DNA of 64,000 bases from Haliclystus octoradiatus (lineage: Eukaryota > Cnidaria > Staurozoa > Stauromedusae > Haliclystidae), in NCBI GenBank assembly GCA_916610825.1, contig OU744448.1, forward strand, positions 32,010,160 through 32,074,159, given 5' to 3'. The notes under the pieces are model-generated. The model made no database searches, was not told where the DNA came from, and was given only the letters and a program-made list of their open reading frames with translations. Shown here piece after piece: positions 24,251 to 36,359 of this stretch; position 1 is the first letter of the stretch, and every line of letters begins with the position of its first letter. Made by a program: the position numbers and the translations under genes.

Positions 24251-26548
24251 TTAGTCCTCATCTGAGCTTGATTCTTCGTCTGAAATTTCATTATTTCTCT
24301 CCGGTTGCTCATCATTCTCAGTTGTGTAATTTTCACAGGAAATACATCTGCAGAGTGATGTACATTTCAATTCAGATTTTAAACAACTGCATCTGTTTGA
24401 AGAGCACCCTGTTTTGCACCCACAACTGATGAAGCATAGCAAGCTGTCAGGTGCAGGATGTTGGCTAAGCCATTTTATCTGCACAGATGTATTGTTTACT
24501 ACCCATCCATGTTCATCAATTTGTGGAAGACTTAGGTGTGGTGTTGCAGAGTTGCGCCATGCGCCAGATGTAAGATTGATAATTACAACGTTTGACATGC
24601 AGATACAGGGCATCTTTATTGGGAGGAAGCAATTCTTCAGCAAACTTTGCCACTTTTGAAAATGTTATACCTGCAATGATTGAAGACAGCACGGTAAAGC
24701 ATTGCATGTTTGATGTTATTTAAATGATGAACACTTCATTTACCTCAATTTGTTTACGCATATATCACCTGTCCCACCATAGAGTAGACACACAAAGTCT
24801 TGTAAGCCCTTCAAAGTGATATTGTTGATATTCATTGCTTTGCCCAGACAGGAAAAGTGCTCTAAATATGATTGATTTTCAAGTAAGAGTTTCAAACATG
24901 TTTTTTTTTCTTTTGCCGTAAAAGGAGCTTGTGCTGTCACAGCCTATATGGTATACAACATAGAAACATTGATTTTGTATTATCCCCAATCAACTCAAGT
25001 ATTGAAAGCTCATGACCAACGGTGAAAATTATTGTGCATGCTTACCTGTAAATGCATGGAAACCAATCATTGCATTACACCAGTGAAGCCCCCAATGAGC
25101 AACTATTTTGTCGACGTCTAATATTCTAGCATGTTTTCCTGAACCAATGAGAAGAAAAAGATGTGCAGGGATGATCTGTTTTGCACACATTAAAATTATT
25201 AGAACATCTGTATCGGGACTCTAGACAATTACTTGTGTATATGAACAACTTGCATGTTTGGCATGAAGAGAGAGTCTTGTATCCGCCTCCTCATGATCAC
25301 AATGCAGTGCGTTTATCGAGGTGGAAATGACCACATCATGTTCTAGTGTGAGTTTGAAACATTTTGACCCTGTAGAAATATAAACCTCTTTATTTTCATA
25401 AATCTTGTAATCTAGCTTTGGCCAGTGATCAGCAAAGAAATTAATCAATGACTCCTTGTTCTTTCCAACTGACAGAAATAACTTCCAATTCTTTGGTACC
25501 TTTTGAATTGGTGTCATGATTTTGATGGATTGTAAGCCTTTTCCAGATCTTCTCCTCCTCTCCTCTGCTTTAATACTTACCTCTGGGTAGCAATCCGAAA
25601 CAAAATCAATCTGACTTGCATTAAAAATGTTAGCTTTTGCTACAACCTTTTTCAAAATTTGCTCTGCCAGCTCACCAAATGTCAATGCTAAATTTTTCAT
25701 AGTTTGCAATACAGCCATACCATCTACTATTAACGCATTGGATGAATTTACAAATATTGTGGCTTCTACAATGCAATCTACTTTAGATTCAATTTCAGTA
25801 GCAAGTTTGGATTTCTGGCACTTAACAAGAGATCCAATAGCAGTGGCAAATGGTAATGGATATGGCCTCAAAGAGTATGACAATACTTCTTCAAGGTCAA
25901 CATTCCTTGATGATGCAAGTAAAAGTAAACTTGCAAATAGATCCTTGGTATTTTTCAAAGCAACGACTTCACCCTTCAAAGTTTTGAGATTAATTTCTTT
26001 GTACATTGAGCTAAATGTTTTAGCATTGCTTTTACTGATTTTGGTGTATAAATCTGGTTCTTTAACAAGGACGTGGCTCCGTGCAAAGGCTGATAGTTGT
26101 TCCTCTCCTTGCTCTTTTAGGTTTTTTAAGCTACTTTCAATATCTTTTGTGGCAATCTCTCCGTTTGCAATGTTTATTAACTCTTCCGCTTCTAAAGAAA
26201 ATGGATTAGTCATGTTTTTAATTGTTTGCATTACTGCAATTACTGATGACTCATCTTTTTTCATTCTATTCTCGTCCAAATCTCTCCTCTTCCTATAACA
26301 GAGTTGCACAATGACACATTACATAACGAATCTCAAGTTTTTATTCAGCTAACGTGATGATTGATACCTTTTTTCTTTACTATAGCCGGCCAATTCATTA
26401 CATTTCTTGGTAATTGCAGTTCTGTCAGCCTGACTGTTGATCCACTTCAGCACTGCTTTTGGATTTCTTGTTATGCCAACAAGACCACCTAAATGTATTT
26501 GATATATGTTCCTATTACTTTTCAGTTTTGATAATGTGTTTTACATAC

Positions 26549-26742
26549 ACCTGCGAAAACAGTTCAGGAGTTCATGAACAGTTCATGTACAGTTCATGAA
26601 CGTTAAATGGCCCCAAATTTTCATGAACTGTTCATGAACTGTCTGTGAGGGTTCATGAACTGTTCATGAACAGTTCAGGAAAATTGGAGCCATTTAACGT
26701 TTATGAACTGTTCATGAACTCCTGAACTGTTTTTCGCAGGGG
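26549..26742. mobile_element. MITE, TTCATGAAC-rich palindrome, in the intron between exons 5 and 6
   Basis: CACCTGCGAAAACAGTTCAG at the left end is mirrored by CTGAACTGTTTTTCGCAGGGG at the right. The interior is a run of GTTCATGAACTGTTCATGAA palindromes. TA on both sides is the likely target-site duplication. The same family is at 27697-27833. Confidence 0.75.
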
Positions 26743-27696
26743 TATGTACAGAAGGATGTTTCAAACCTTTAGTTTTGCAATCGCGGTTCATTGTCTGCTC
26801 AATTGCTTGGTCACAGGCAACAGCTGAAAATGTGTGCTTTGATTGACGGTTGACAGTCCAGTTTTTAGAAAGTTCTTTGGCAAATTCTATATATAGGTGA
26901 ACAAATCTTTTTAATTATACTGTTGCCATCAGATATATCATAATGTTTCACTACACTAACCTGGGTCATCATGTTCTAGTGATTCCATTTCCAAAAATTA
27001 GCATAAGGCGTAACGCGAGTAATTTACCCTATCTGAAATGGACAACCAAGGAAGCATCTGTCGTACGGCACCAATATGCAACTTCCAGTTTGACGTTCTC
27101 GTTGCCCGAATTTGCATTAACATAACCTCCACCATATCTAGGTACTGAGACCAATAATTAAATGTTTTCATGCGTTTGCCACAATCATCAACAAATGCCA
27201 TATATTTTTTGTAAATTGTTTTGATAACAGATCCTTCACAATATTCCTTTATAGAACCTGACTCAAATTTAACTTTGACTACTTCTATAAGACCATAAAT
27301 ATCCTGTTGATCTTCAGTTGACAGGGATTCAATGAAAGATTCGAATCGCAGACGTTCTAATGCCTCATACATAACTTTATGGGCTCTGACGCTTCTGTTG
27401 TAATGCTTTCCTGACATCACTCCCTTGATTGAGCCTGCTGCAACAGTTTCACTATAAACAAGAATATCCTGAAATAGAATAAAAATATTTTTGTTTTGTT
27501 GTAGGAAGTTCCAGTTATTCTGTTAGTGATAGTGTTGCAGTGAAGATTAAAGTACCTCAATACCACCGTCTCTAAACAACTTGGATATTCCACTGAGGTA
27601 AGACATCACCATGTGAAAGTCTCCCAGACGTATAACTAACCTATTCATAAACTCAGATGTTTTCCATCTAAAAATAAAGTAATTTGTTTGTTAAAA

Positions 27697-27833
27697 TCCC
27701 CTTTGAAAACAGTTCATGAACGTTAAATGGCCCAATTTATTTTCATGAACTGGTAATAAACTGTTCATAAAAAGTTTATAGAACCTGGTCCTTTTAACGT
27801 TCATGAGCTGTTCATGAACTGTTTACGTGGTGT
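27697..27833. mobile_element. Second copy of the TTCATGAAC MITE, in the intron between exons 2 and 3
   Basis: GAAAACAGTTCATGAACGTT (27704-27723) is mirrored by AACGTTCATGAGCTGTTCAT near 27797. It is shorter and more degraded than the copy at 26549-26742. It lies only in intron sequence. Confidence 0.65.
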
Positions 27834-30176
27834 TCATTAATACTTCAAGAAACCCAAGACATTTTTTCACAGAGGATATTCTGTTGAACTACCCATTATT
27901 TACTGGATATTTTAAGTGTACCTCTCCTTCTCACCTTATCGTCTGTGCCTTGCAGTATACTGCTTCATCAAATACAACAACCACCATTTCTAACATCAAT
28001 TCTTTTGACATCACCACACATCTGTTTAGAATTTCAGAGACAGTACCAAGATCTGTGATTGGTGCGCTGACAACGGGCATGTATTTTATTGTGGAAAGGT
28101 CTCCTTTTGTCTTCTCAATTGTTGTATTAAAGCCTGTCCATCCTGGTAAAATAGTTGATCCTTCAAGTTGTCTCATCTTACAAAGAATGTATATTAAATT
28201 CAATTCTTCTGCTTCTAATCGCTGCACATAGTAACACTTGGTACTATCATCAAATTCTTTAATTGTTTGGCTAAATACTGGAGATGGTCGTTTTCCTAAG
28301 TGGTATTCTGGAATCTCTTCGTCTTGAAGTACAAAAGCTTTTATTTTCTTACTAAGACGCAACGGAGTTTCATTTGCTTCTATGTTATTTGATGTTGTTT
28401 GAATGCAAATACCATTAGCAACATGCGTAGATCCTGCACCACTAAGGGTTTCTTCACAGAAATCTGCATTATCATATACAAATGTTGTGAACAACTTTTG
28501 GCTGATACCAGCTGGAATACATCCACTCGTAGCAGGATTGATAATAGCTAAGGCTGTTTCATGGTGTTTTACTGTAGATGAGGAAACACAATGTCCGAAG
28601 CCATTTAGTAAATCAACTACATGATTAGAACCAGTGATTTGTCTAACTGCTATAGCTAAACATAAGGACTTGTATGTTTGTGTTTTTCCTTGAGATGCTA
28701 TGTAGACAATATCTTCTGCCACTGACAGTAATTTTGTTTTTTTCTTTTCAGTTAGATCAACCTTTGTGATGAAATCTGGTTCATCAGAGAAACCTGTTGC
28801 CCACGCCAGGAAGTTATACAATAAGGTTGGAATACTTTTTAAGATTGCTGTTTGTGAGAAGTCGTTTCCTATTGGTGGCCAGATTCCAGACATCCCTTCA
28901 CACGATCGGATCAATTCTCGTATATACATGGCAACATTATAGACTGGAGACCTCATGTTAGTTTCAAATGCAGATGAAGACATTGGCGAGGAAAAACTTG
29001 TTGACCCCATTGGCTCAGTATTTTCAGTTTCACTGTCACTACTGTCACTACTGTCAGTACTGTGGCTTGATGAGTCAAGAACATCAATTACATCCATTGC
29101 ACTACACCTATCCAAAACTTCACCTGTTGTCAACTCTTCTGGGATTACAAGCTCACTTTTACGTTTCTGGGAAGGTCTATAAAATACCAAGCTTGGAAAT
29201 GACTTTTGGAGACGTTTCTTTAGCCTGGCAGATTGATACGAAGATCCGTCTATGTTTTCAATTTCTTGAATGTATCTTATGAACGTTCTAAGAAGCACAT
29301 TAAGAAACATTGGCTGTTTTTGCTGGATATTTACTTCTACTAATTCATTACAGAAAGCCTTATATGCCGCACTATATAAACCATATTTTTTGGAGCTATT
29401 TCTGTTGTTTTTTTCTATCCCTTTTGTGTACTTTCGGTAACATTTCTTATGGTATTTCACCTCAATTAATACGCAATCCTTTCCTCTGATTTGACGTAAT
29501 ATTTTCTCGTCATTCTTAGCTTCTGCCGCTTGTCGGAGCTTCCCCCCATCAAACGTTTCGGCCCCTGTCAGTTTCTGTCTTTTTGTATTCTTATTTACCT
29601 AAAATGTTATAATTATGCAATATTATATATATTGACAAGTTGTAAGATTTACTGTAAGGCGTAATATATAATACTTACAGTGTCATAAAAGTATCCATAT
29701 TTTCTTTTGCAAATGATACAAAGATTTGAAGGAACATCAGTATTCCTTCTGTCTGTATTACTAAGTACACCATTAAAAGTTCCTCCTATTGACCTTGTGA
29801 TTCTTTTTTTACTAGGACTTTGTATATAGATTGTGTTTTTTTCAGCTGGTCTTTTTTTGTTTTGTTCTCCTATAGCCTTGGCCCTTTCCAATTTACTCAC
29901 GTCAGTAAAATATCTATAGCATCTCAAATGATAACAATATGCTTCTAACTTGAGATCTAGGTCATCATTGCAGAAATCTAAAGGAATGTGTTCAAGTGTT
30001 TTCACAGCTATATCATTTGATTCTCCTGACTTCTCTAGCCATTGGGATCTTCTCTCACAAAAACGAGAGAACGTTGCTTCTGTAAAAGATTGCAGCTTTT
30101 CTTCGATGCATGTACTTTGGTAATGGATCAAACAAAACCGACTTTCTGGAGGGTGACTCGCCATATAATTCAACAT

Positions 30177-31000
30177 AACATGTTTATTTTTCTGCAAATT
30201 TCACGATTCAACTCATGCAATTGTGAAGAAAATCAAACGTTTGCATTTTATTCAAACTCTATGAAATCATATTTCATGTTTTAATTTAAATATCAACATA
30301 TACAACTGGTAATTTCTGACAAAATATAGTAATAATTATAGATGGATGTTTCGCAATTTCTCAAACAATTTGATTACACAATTAAAGGTAATTATTTTCT
30401 ATAAAACAAAATAACAAGTATCTATGGCAACGTGAAGCTACCATCTTGAAATATGCATCAATGCGAGGCTAGGTGTGCAAATGGCTGCTGACAAGAAGGA
30501 ATTCTCGTTTCTTTATTAGTTGCCTTTCGGCCAAATATTGATCAATAGGTAATGTTGTAAATCTTGGGAACTTTTTAAATTTGAATTCAGCGTATTCGAA
30601 AATGGCCTTTCATGGATTGTTATTGTAGGACAGAGATATGATTCACCAGACTTAGCATACAGCGGTATAAAGGTAGGACAACACACGGTCTATATGTTAA
30701 GTTTTAATTGGGGAGGTGGAGTGTTGGTAACTTTCTGGCTACCGCAGCAACTATTAAAAGTGCGCGTAAAGGCAAATAAAACTTCAAACAGAAACCACGA
30801 GCCGAAATATGTCCGTTCTTGATGAAAGCCTCACCTCCTATGGTTCTATATCCTTAGATAAATTTAGACTATACATGTTGTATATGAAGTCTACATGTAA
30901 TATAGAAACCCTATACCAATTCTCAATTTCTATATTTAACAGGCGCCATTTTTTAAACTAAAATCGTGCTTCAATATGTTGATGTTGGCGAAAATAAAAA
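30177..31000. other. 5' region of the Academ-type gene and inner right end of the giant element
   Basis: No exon or conserved promoter motif was recognised upstream of the gene start. From about 30980 the subterminal GGCCAA motifs of the element's right end begin. Confidence 0.4.
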
Positions 31001-31162
31001 TTCATTGGTCACCCCAAAGTTGAGATGGCGTGAGTCGGTGAGCTGTTGGCCAAAAATAAAAAGTCTTTTGGCCAAGTCTCGCTTTATTTCTCCAACACAC
31101 ATTTATTTTGGCCACTGAGCTGGCGTGTGTTGGGCTATGAATAAAAGTAATTTGGCCGTAGC

Positions 31163-31234
31163 TTAACCCTAGCTCTAAACCTAACCATAACTCTAAATCT
31201 AACTCTGACCCTAACTATAACCCTAACCTTAACA
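31163..31234 (+). repeat. Interstitial telomere-like repeat, right part
   Basis: Degenerate CCCTAA units (TTAACCCTAGCTC, CTAACCATAACTC, CTATAACCCTAACC) continue the array interrupted at 10160. The following sequence (AACAATCAAACATTGTATTTC) matches 50549-50569 after the unit-2 array. Confidence 0.8.
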
Positions 31235-32550
31235 ATAACAATCAAACATTGTATTTCAGACTCAACAAAAAAACCAAGATAAAAAATATCATAGGTAAAG
31301 CTTGATTTGCAAAATGAACAATTTGCAAATTTAATATGACTAAAAGTGCAACTTATGCCTTACTGAAAAATACTATATAATAACATCTCATTTACCTAAT
31401 TTACTTAACAAAATATCGGAACTGATATCAAAATGCCGACAAGAACATATGTTTTACTTAAGGAATTTTAAATCATACTAATTAAATATGACAATAGACC
31501 TAACAATTGCAAATGACTGCCAACGTGAAGATTTTAAAATAGATGCATCAATTTAGTCATCAGAGTATTTGATTTACTTTACTGGCGCGTTCAATATTAG
31601 GGGGTACAAACGGTACTTCGACATTGACCTCATTCCTGATCTAAATAATTTTTTAAATAAAATGAAAATGAATGTTATTGGTACAGTAGAAACGTTCGTC
31701 AAACAAATAAGCTTCAAATGCTGTTTCAAAGTTGAACAACTTTTTATATTTTATTTTCTTTATTTAAAGTCTCGAACGAAGTTTGCGATAAATGTGCAAA
31801 GGCACCATATGCAAAGGAATTTTCAAACTCAATCAAAACATAATTTACACGTTTGTGTTTCTAGATGACGTAATACATCTTAACATTAAGTCCTACGACT
31901 AGTTCAAGAGTGATTTCATATTGATTTTTGGCGATATTTCCTAAGCTAGTTACTGAATGATTCTAGTTTCATTTTTGGTCCTGTTATACGGGTCCTACGA
32001 GAACAGTGACCATGTCCATGACTATGACCATGACTGACTACGATACAACAACAAATTTAGCGTGGCATATGCGCAACTGGAAACTTCAGTATTTCAAAAC
32101 CCTCAAAACTGCATGATATTGCAAATTTATTTATCGAAATTGGCCGAATTTTTTTTCAAATATTATTGGGAGACACATCCACACTGATTTTTGGATTCGC
32201 TATCGTGCTCTAAATGACTCCTACTTGGAAAATGGTTCATTATAGATGTTGTCATTACCGGATTCATTACATCTCATAAATCATGCAGAATCTCCATATC
32301 ATGGGTCCTCAATTGTCAGAGGATAAGAAATGAGAATATGTAAACGATCTCATGAATATTTGATCAAACGCCGTGCAATCTCTATGTTCTTAAAATATTT
32401 GTATAAGTTGAAATGATTTGCTGCATATTATTCTTCAATTTGTAAAAGTGGTTTTACATGTTTTGCGCATCATTGTGCTTTACAGAAATAGTGTCACACA
32501 GCCCAAATAGCTAGGGCGGTAGTATATGATGCACTTGGTAGCATATGGTA
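31235..32550. other. Non-coding sequence; first ~80 bp paralogous to 50550-50630
   Basis: After the telomere-like repeats the similarity to unit 2 persists briefly and then fades. The plus frame 31569-31868 has no recognisable domain. Just before the LINE, 32530-32570 holds small direct repeats of GTAGTATATGGTAGCA, possibly produced at the truncated insertion end. Confidence 0.4.
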
Positions 32551-32554
32551 GTAT

Positions 32555-33526
32555 ATGGTAGCACTTGATGGTCATGCTCTGGAACATTGCGGTTCTCTAC
32601 AAAAGAATCATTTCATTAAATTTGTAGGTGTACTGATCGATGATGTTCTCAGTTGGAAAGCCCATGCCAATTTTGTTGCTTCCAAATTACGTAAAACAAT
32701 CTTCACCCTAATTCGTCTAAAAAATTTCTTAACTTTGAAGCATAAATTAATAATTTACAATTCTTTATGCAAACCTCACTTTGAGTATTGTATTGAGATC
32801 TGGCGTCATGCAAATGTTTCACGGCTAGAGTTGTTGCAGAAAAAGTGTGTGAGGATTATAATGAACGCAAAGTACCTATCCCATGCCGAACCACTGATGA
32901 AATATTTAGGTATCTTGAAATTCGAAGATTTATACAATTTAAAGGTGGTTTCTTTAATGCATAGACTTTTAATTGCCAATGATTCTGTCCCATCGTTTTT
33001 ACTATCAATGTTTAATTTTTTTGAATCCAGATTCAGAAAGTTGAATGTCTTTGAAGTTCCTTTTGTAACTAAAAAAATGCTACAATCATTACCAAATTAT
33101 AGATTTCCAACACTTTGTAATGGTTTCACTTATACCTTTCCTGAAAATTTATATTCATCGTCTAATACTTTTATCAACTATATTCGAAAGAACATTTTAA
33201 AATCCTACTATTCCGTTTGCACTTACAAAAACTGTTTCATATGTTGTTAAATTGTATTATTTTTTTTTGTATAGTATGTTAACTTCTTAATTACAACTAA
33301 TTTTTGAATTTTCTTTACTGTAGTTTAAATTCACCATTTTTATTTTAATCTTCTACCCATGTCATTCATAAACTCTATAGCGTCTCTCAATAGACAAGCA
33401 AATTTTGCTTACGAGATGACGTCAACCACTGTATATGATATTTCATAAATCAATGTCTTTAGTCTGTAAATATTTTTTTTATCATGTGGTTGAAATAAAA
33501 TTCTATTCTATTCTATTCTATTCTAT
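32555..33526 (+). pseudogene. 5'-truncated LINE, C-terminal RT region with ATTCT microsatellite tail
   Basis: The open frame 32555-33250 (231 codons) carries FVGVLIDDVLSWKAHANFVA, YNSLCKPHFEYCIEIW, LELLQKKCVRIIMNAKY and LGILKFEDLYNL. This is the conserved post-catalytic RT region of Jockey/CR1-group LINEs. The catalytic RT motifs and the endonuclease are absent, as is usual for 5'-truncated insertions. A 3' UTR of about 250 bp (with TGACGTCA-like GATGACGTCAACC) leads to five or six ATTCT units at 33499-33526, the typical tail. The frame is open to its natural stop, so this copy is relatively young. It is distinct from the LINE at 11.6-23.8 kb. Confidence 0.85.
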
Positions 33527-34906
33527 ATAGCTGACGAGGTTACTATCTGGTACAAGTTACGACTGGTCCAAATTCACTCAAAACATTGCGTGCGCAGCAT
33601 TCCAGTCTTACTCGCACCGGTTCGTTCCATAACTCGCACTGGTAGGCCTAGCAACGAACGTCAAGGTTTGATTAGCCCCTTTCGTCTTATCAACTAATCA
33701 ATACTTCCAAAATGGCGATCCGCAACGTTGTTGCTATTTTATATTTGACATTTGACTTCAGCATTCGATTCATATTTCACTTCGATCGTATCTATACTGA
33801 TGTCTAATTGATTTTCTCTTCGTCGCTCGTGTTCGTTTTTTCTATCTGACTGCTATTCTCGTATTATCTATTGGTTTGGCCTACCTTTCTAATTGAGCTG
33901 ATTTTGGTTTTGGAAACACAAACACTTCTTGGGTAAAATAATTGACGACTATGCCAGCAAAACGATGTATTTTCGTTATCTTCTCTTTTCAATAAAATCT
34001 TTATAAGGCTCAACAACTATTCATTTCATTGTTCAATTATTTGCTTGAATATTTATTTGCTTGAATGGACGGAGTGCCTCGAGCAACAAATTGCTTTGCT
34101 AACAAGGTATATATTCCAAGGCTTTCCATTTTCTTGCGAAACAGGAAATTGATTTAGATTAGTTAGATTGCATTTATTGCCCGTAAGCAAACATCGAATA
34201 ACAGATCTGATCGATGATATCGTTTTTTATCACGTTTGAGAAGAATGATATAAAGTAACTGATGTGCCGAAGCTCTTGTGTACGTCAAAAACATGGACGA
34301 AATTATGCTTATGGCTTCTTACTAACTAATCCCGCTGGCTATGAAATAAAAATAACATGTCAAAATTCAAAATTCAGCCCAATTATGCAGAAAGCTTTCG
34401 AAATTGTCAGATCACATCAAGCGTATTTGTATGGTTTAAAAATTCATGTCGGGTCACGGTCTTTTCAAAGCACTCTACCAGTGATACCAATCTTTTCTGG
34501 AGATATTTTGGCTCGAGGGACTCAATTACATACATGTCTAGAAAACCACAATTAGATATTGCTTGTGGGACAATTTTTATCAATAGTGTTATGATTGTAA
34601 GGTCAACAATACATTCGCAAATATTTTTTCTAAATGTCATTGAAATTGAAAGTGTTTAATATTGTTCAGGAGATGACAAAAAATGCTTGTGCTTCATAAA
34701 ATGAATAGACAGACCACATACCTGTCAACCGACTATAAAAGGATATTCTTGAAATAAGCTTAAATATTGTTCACGTAAATGTTCTACTTTGTCCTTTGAA
34801 ATTTGACGACTCTAATGTGTGTAAAATAGAAATACGAACAAACAATGGATCGATTAAAGCGATAAATTATAGAATTTTTATATAATTATCACCAACTTTG
34901 TCCAAG
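33527..34906. other. 5' flank of apple-domain copy 1
   Basis: From about 34541 (CCACAATTAGATATTGCTTG) this aligns with 60850 onward before copy 2. Open frames around 34262-34659 have no recognised domain and no counterpart in copy 2. Confidence 0.45.
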
Positions 34907-35185
34907 ATGGCTGTTTCTACCAAAGGAAAATATTTTGCAGCATCAAATAGCATAGCACGTTACAGCGGGAAACACTTAAAATCATCGAATGTAAATAGTA
35001 TAGTTAATTGTGCTCGGCTGTGTGAAGAAGAACCCTGCTGTAAAATATTTTCGATAAATCTAACAGCATTCACATATTTTGTGTGCATGCTATTTGATTT
35101 CCAAGTTATACAAATGAAATATATCGAGGCTAATGCTAACGCAGATAATGGCTATCCAAAACTCTTCTTGAAGAGTGATTTCATG
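34907..35185 (+). CDS. PAN/apple-like domain exon (copy 1)
   Basis: This is an ATG-initiated exon of exactly 93 codons ending in phase 0 at a GTAAGT donor. The sequence has the cysteine pattern of PAN/apple domains: SIVNCARLCEEEPCCKIF, then FVCMLFDFQ, a family involved in extracellular protein or carbohydrate binding. No signal peptide precedes it, so the true start may be in an upstream exon; the AG before the ATG is not conserved in copy 2. Copy 2 (61508-61786) is the same length with few differences. The terminal exon seen in copy 2 (62255-62338) was not found here, and the downstream sequence is interrupted by a 5.2-kb insertion block, so this copy may be broken. Confidence 0.6.
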
Positions 35186-35606
35186 GTAAGTCTACTATAC
35201 TGTATCGTAAACTTATAGAGTATTTGACTGCCAATTATGCTTCAAAAAGCACGTAATATGTCTCTGATATTGCATTTGCATAATAAAATCTATATAATTT
35301 TGCCAATAATGCCTCTTTACGTACTGAACAATTTTATCTTATTTGATCCACGACTCATATGTTTACTTTAAATGGTTATATATTTATCTTTCAATCTTAT
35401 CATAAATAGTCTATAATTAGTTTTGATGAGTGGCTTCCTTTTAAAGCATTTCATAACAAATTTCAAAGACAACAGTAATTGTGAATGTGTTTTATTAGTA
35501 ACGTTTCGGCTATCGTCTGTGACCATTCTCAAGAGTGAAAGAAATTTTATTCTATTAAGTTAACTTTTATACTATACATAATTAATTTATTTCTGATTTA
35601 TGACTA

Positions 35607-35791
35607 AGGGTTACCACACACTTGCCATATTTGTATTCATATTTACTAAACGAGAAAAAGTTGGGAGACACGAGTGAAGCGCTAAAAAGCCACAAGCTCC
35701 TAGCGAGTGATTTTTAGCTTCCAGAGTGGCTCCCAACTTTATCGAGTTTAGTAAATATGAATAAAAACATTTTCAAGCGTGTGGTAACCCT
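35607..35791. mobile_element. 185-bp fold-back MITE
   Basis: AGGGTTACCACACACTTG at the left is mirrored by the right end (rc AGGGTTACCACACGCTTG). The arms, about 80 bp each, share TTCATATTTACTAAAC and AAAGTTGGGAG, so nearly the whole sequence folds as a hairpin. No coding capacity. The target-site duplication is uncertain. Confidence 0.85.
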
Positions 35792-36279
35792 TCTCTAAAA
35801 TAAAACAAACGTCAGAAACTCATTCGACGGCGATTTTCAACTCAAAATTTCAAATTCAATTTCAATTAAAAAAAACCAAGGATATCCAACAACAAGATAG
35901 TATTGTTGATTAAAGAAAGACATACACAAGAACAATTGTATTACAAATTGTACACTAGCTATGTAGAAAATTTTTATACTAATTATTTAAGTTTCAGGTT
36001 TACCTTGAAACAGCGTAGCCTATATCGTCTTTCAAGCTGTGTTTTTATTTTGCATGCTGCAAGACCATTAACTCATTTACCACGTTTTTCAATAAATAGA
36101 AACATCTTGGGCTAAATATCGTTTCTAAATCATTGCCATAATTGAGATATTTATTGGATTTATTTGTCGGAAATATATATTTTCTGTATTCTATCACAGA
36201 TCAAACATTTTAAAGCTAGCGGTTTTTGCCGGTTTTCGGAGCCATGTTTTAAGATTTCACCCTTACGCCCGTAATCGCC

Positions 36280-36354
36280 GAGCTTTACTTGCCAATAGAA
36301 AGAATGCAAATTTATTTTCGCGAAGAAACGTGCGCCATCCATTTTTGCAAACAT
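36280..36354 (-). pseudogene. Ty3/gypsy reverse transcriptase relic
   Basis: The minus-strand segment KMDGARFFAKINLHSFYWQV matches the RT stretch that in gypsy elements reads like xxGAKxFSKLDLxSGYxQI, including the catalytic-aspartate position, here changed to Asn. The similarity ends after about 25 residues. It is a small relic with no LTRs. Confidence 0.5.
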
Positions 36355-36359
36355 AATTT

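Larger units (their letters stand above)
24251..30176 (-). pseudogene. Academ-type transposon protein gene, nine exons, XPG-like nuclease plus CXC domain
   Basis: Minus-strand exons with GT-AG sites and agreeing phases: 30176-29679, 29598-27935, 27667-27556, 27468-26961, 26886-26767, 26488-26368, 26292-25046, 24943-24744, 24670-24251. The product, over 1,100 residues, starts with a zinc-binding-like C-x2-C ... H-x3-C segment across exons 1-2 (LCIICKRK, YHKKCYRKY). It passes through GDFHMVMSYLSGISKLF (exon 3) and FSAVACDQAIEQTMNRDC (exon 5). Exon 7 has HEEADTR and SPDTDVLIIL, and exon 8 opens with GCDSTSSF: the three acidic clusters of an XPG/FEN1-like nuclease. It ends with a CXC cysteine-rich domain (CGCKTGCSSNRCSCLKSELK) and an acidic tail. 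It is broken by TAA at 26998-27000, TAG at 25221-25223, a frameshift at an A-run in exon 8 (24901-24909) and frame changes in exon 9. The Academ assignment is from family knowledge. Confidence 0.75.
10161..31162 (-). mobile_element. 21-kb TTAA-flanked giant DNA transposon (Academ-type), with nested insertions
   Basis: The left end begins GCTACGGCCGAATGACTTTT right after TTAA (10157-10160). The right end is the inverse, ending ATTTGGCCGTAGC right before TTAA (31163-31166). Both flanks are telomere-like repeats that are continuous in the paralogous unit 2, so the insertion boundaries are well supported and TTAA is the probable target-site duplication. Both ends carry several TTGGCC/GGCCAA motifs in the first 200-300 bases, likely transposase binding sites. 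The autonomous gene is at 24251-30176 on the minus strand. Removing the nested LINE block (about 11.6-23.9 kb) leaves roughly 9 kb. From family knowledge, Academ elements carry an XPG-like nuclease and a cysteine-rich domain and make 3-4 bp duplications, which fits. The superfamily name is an inference. Confidence 0.7.

Noticed and set aside
25627-26298. 223-codon plus-strand frame
   Set aside because: It is antisense to exon 7 of the Academ-type gene and has no own domain.
35470-35535. Possible hammerhead ribozyme near a Penelope-type terminal phrase
   Set aside because: The core CTGATGA...GAAA arrangement was not found.
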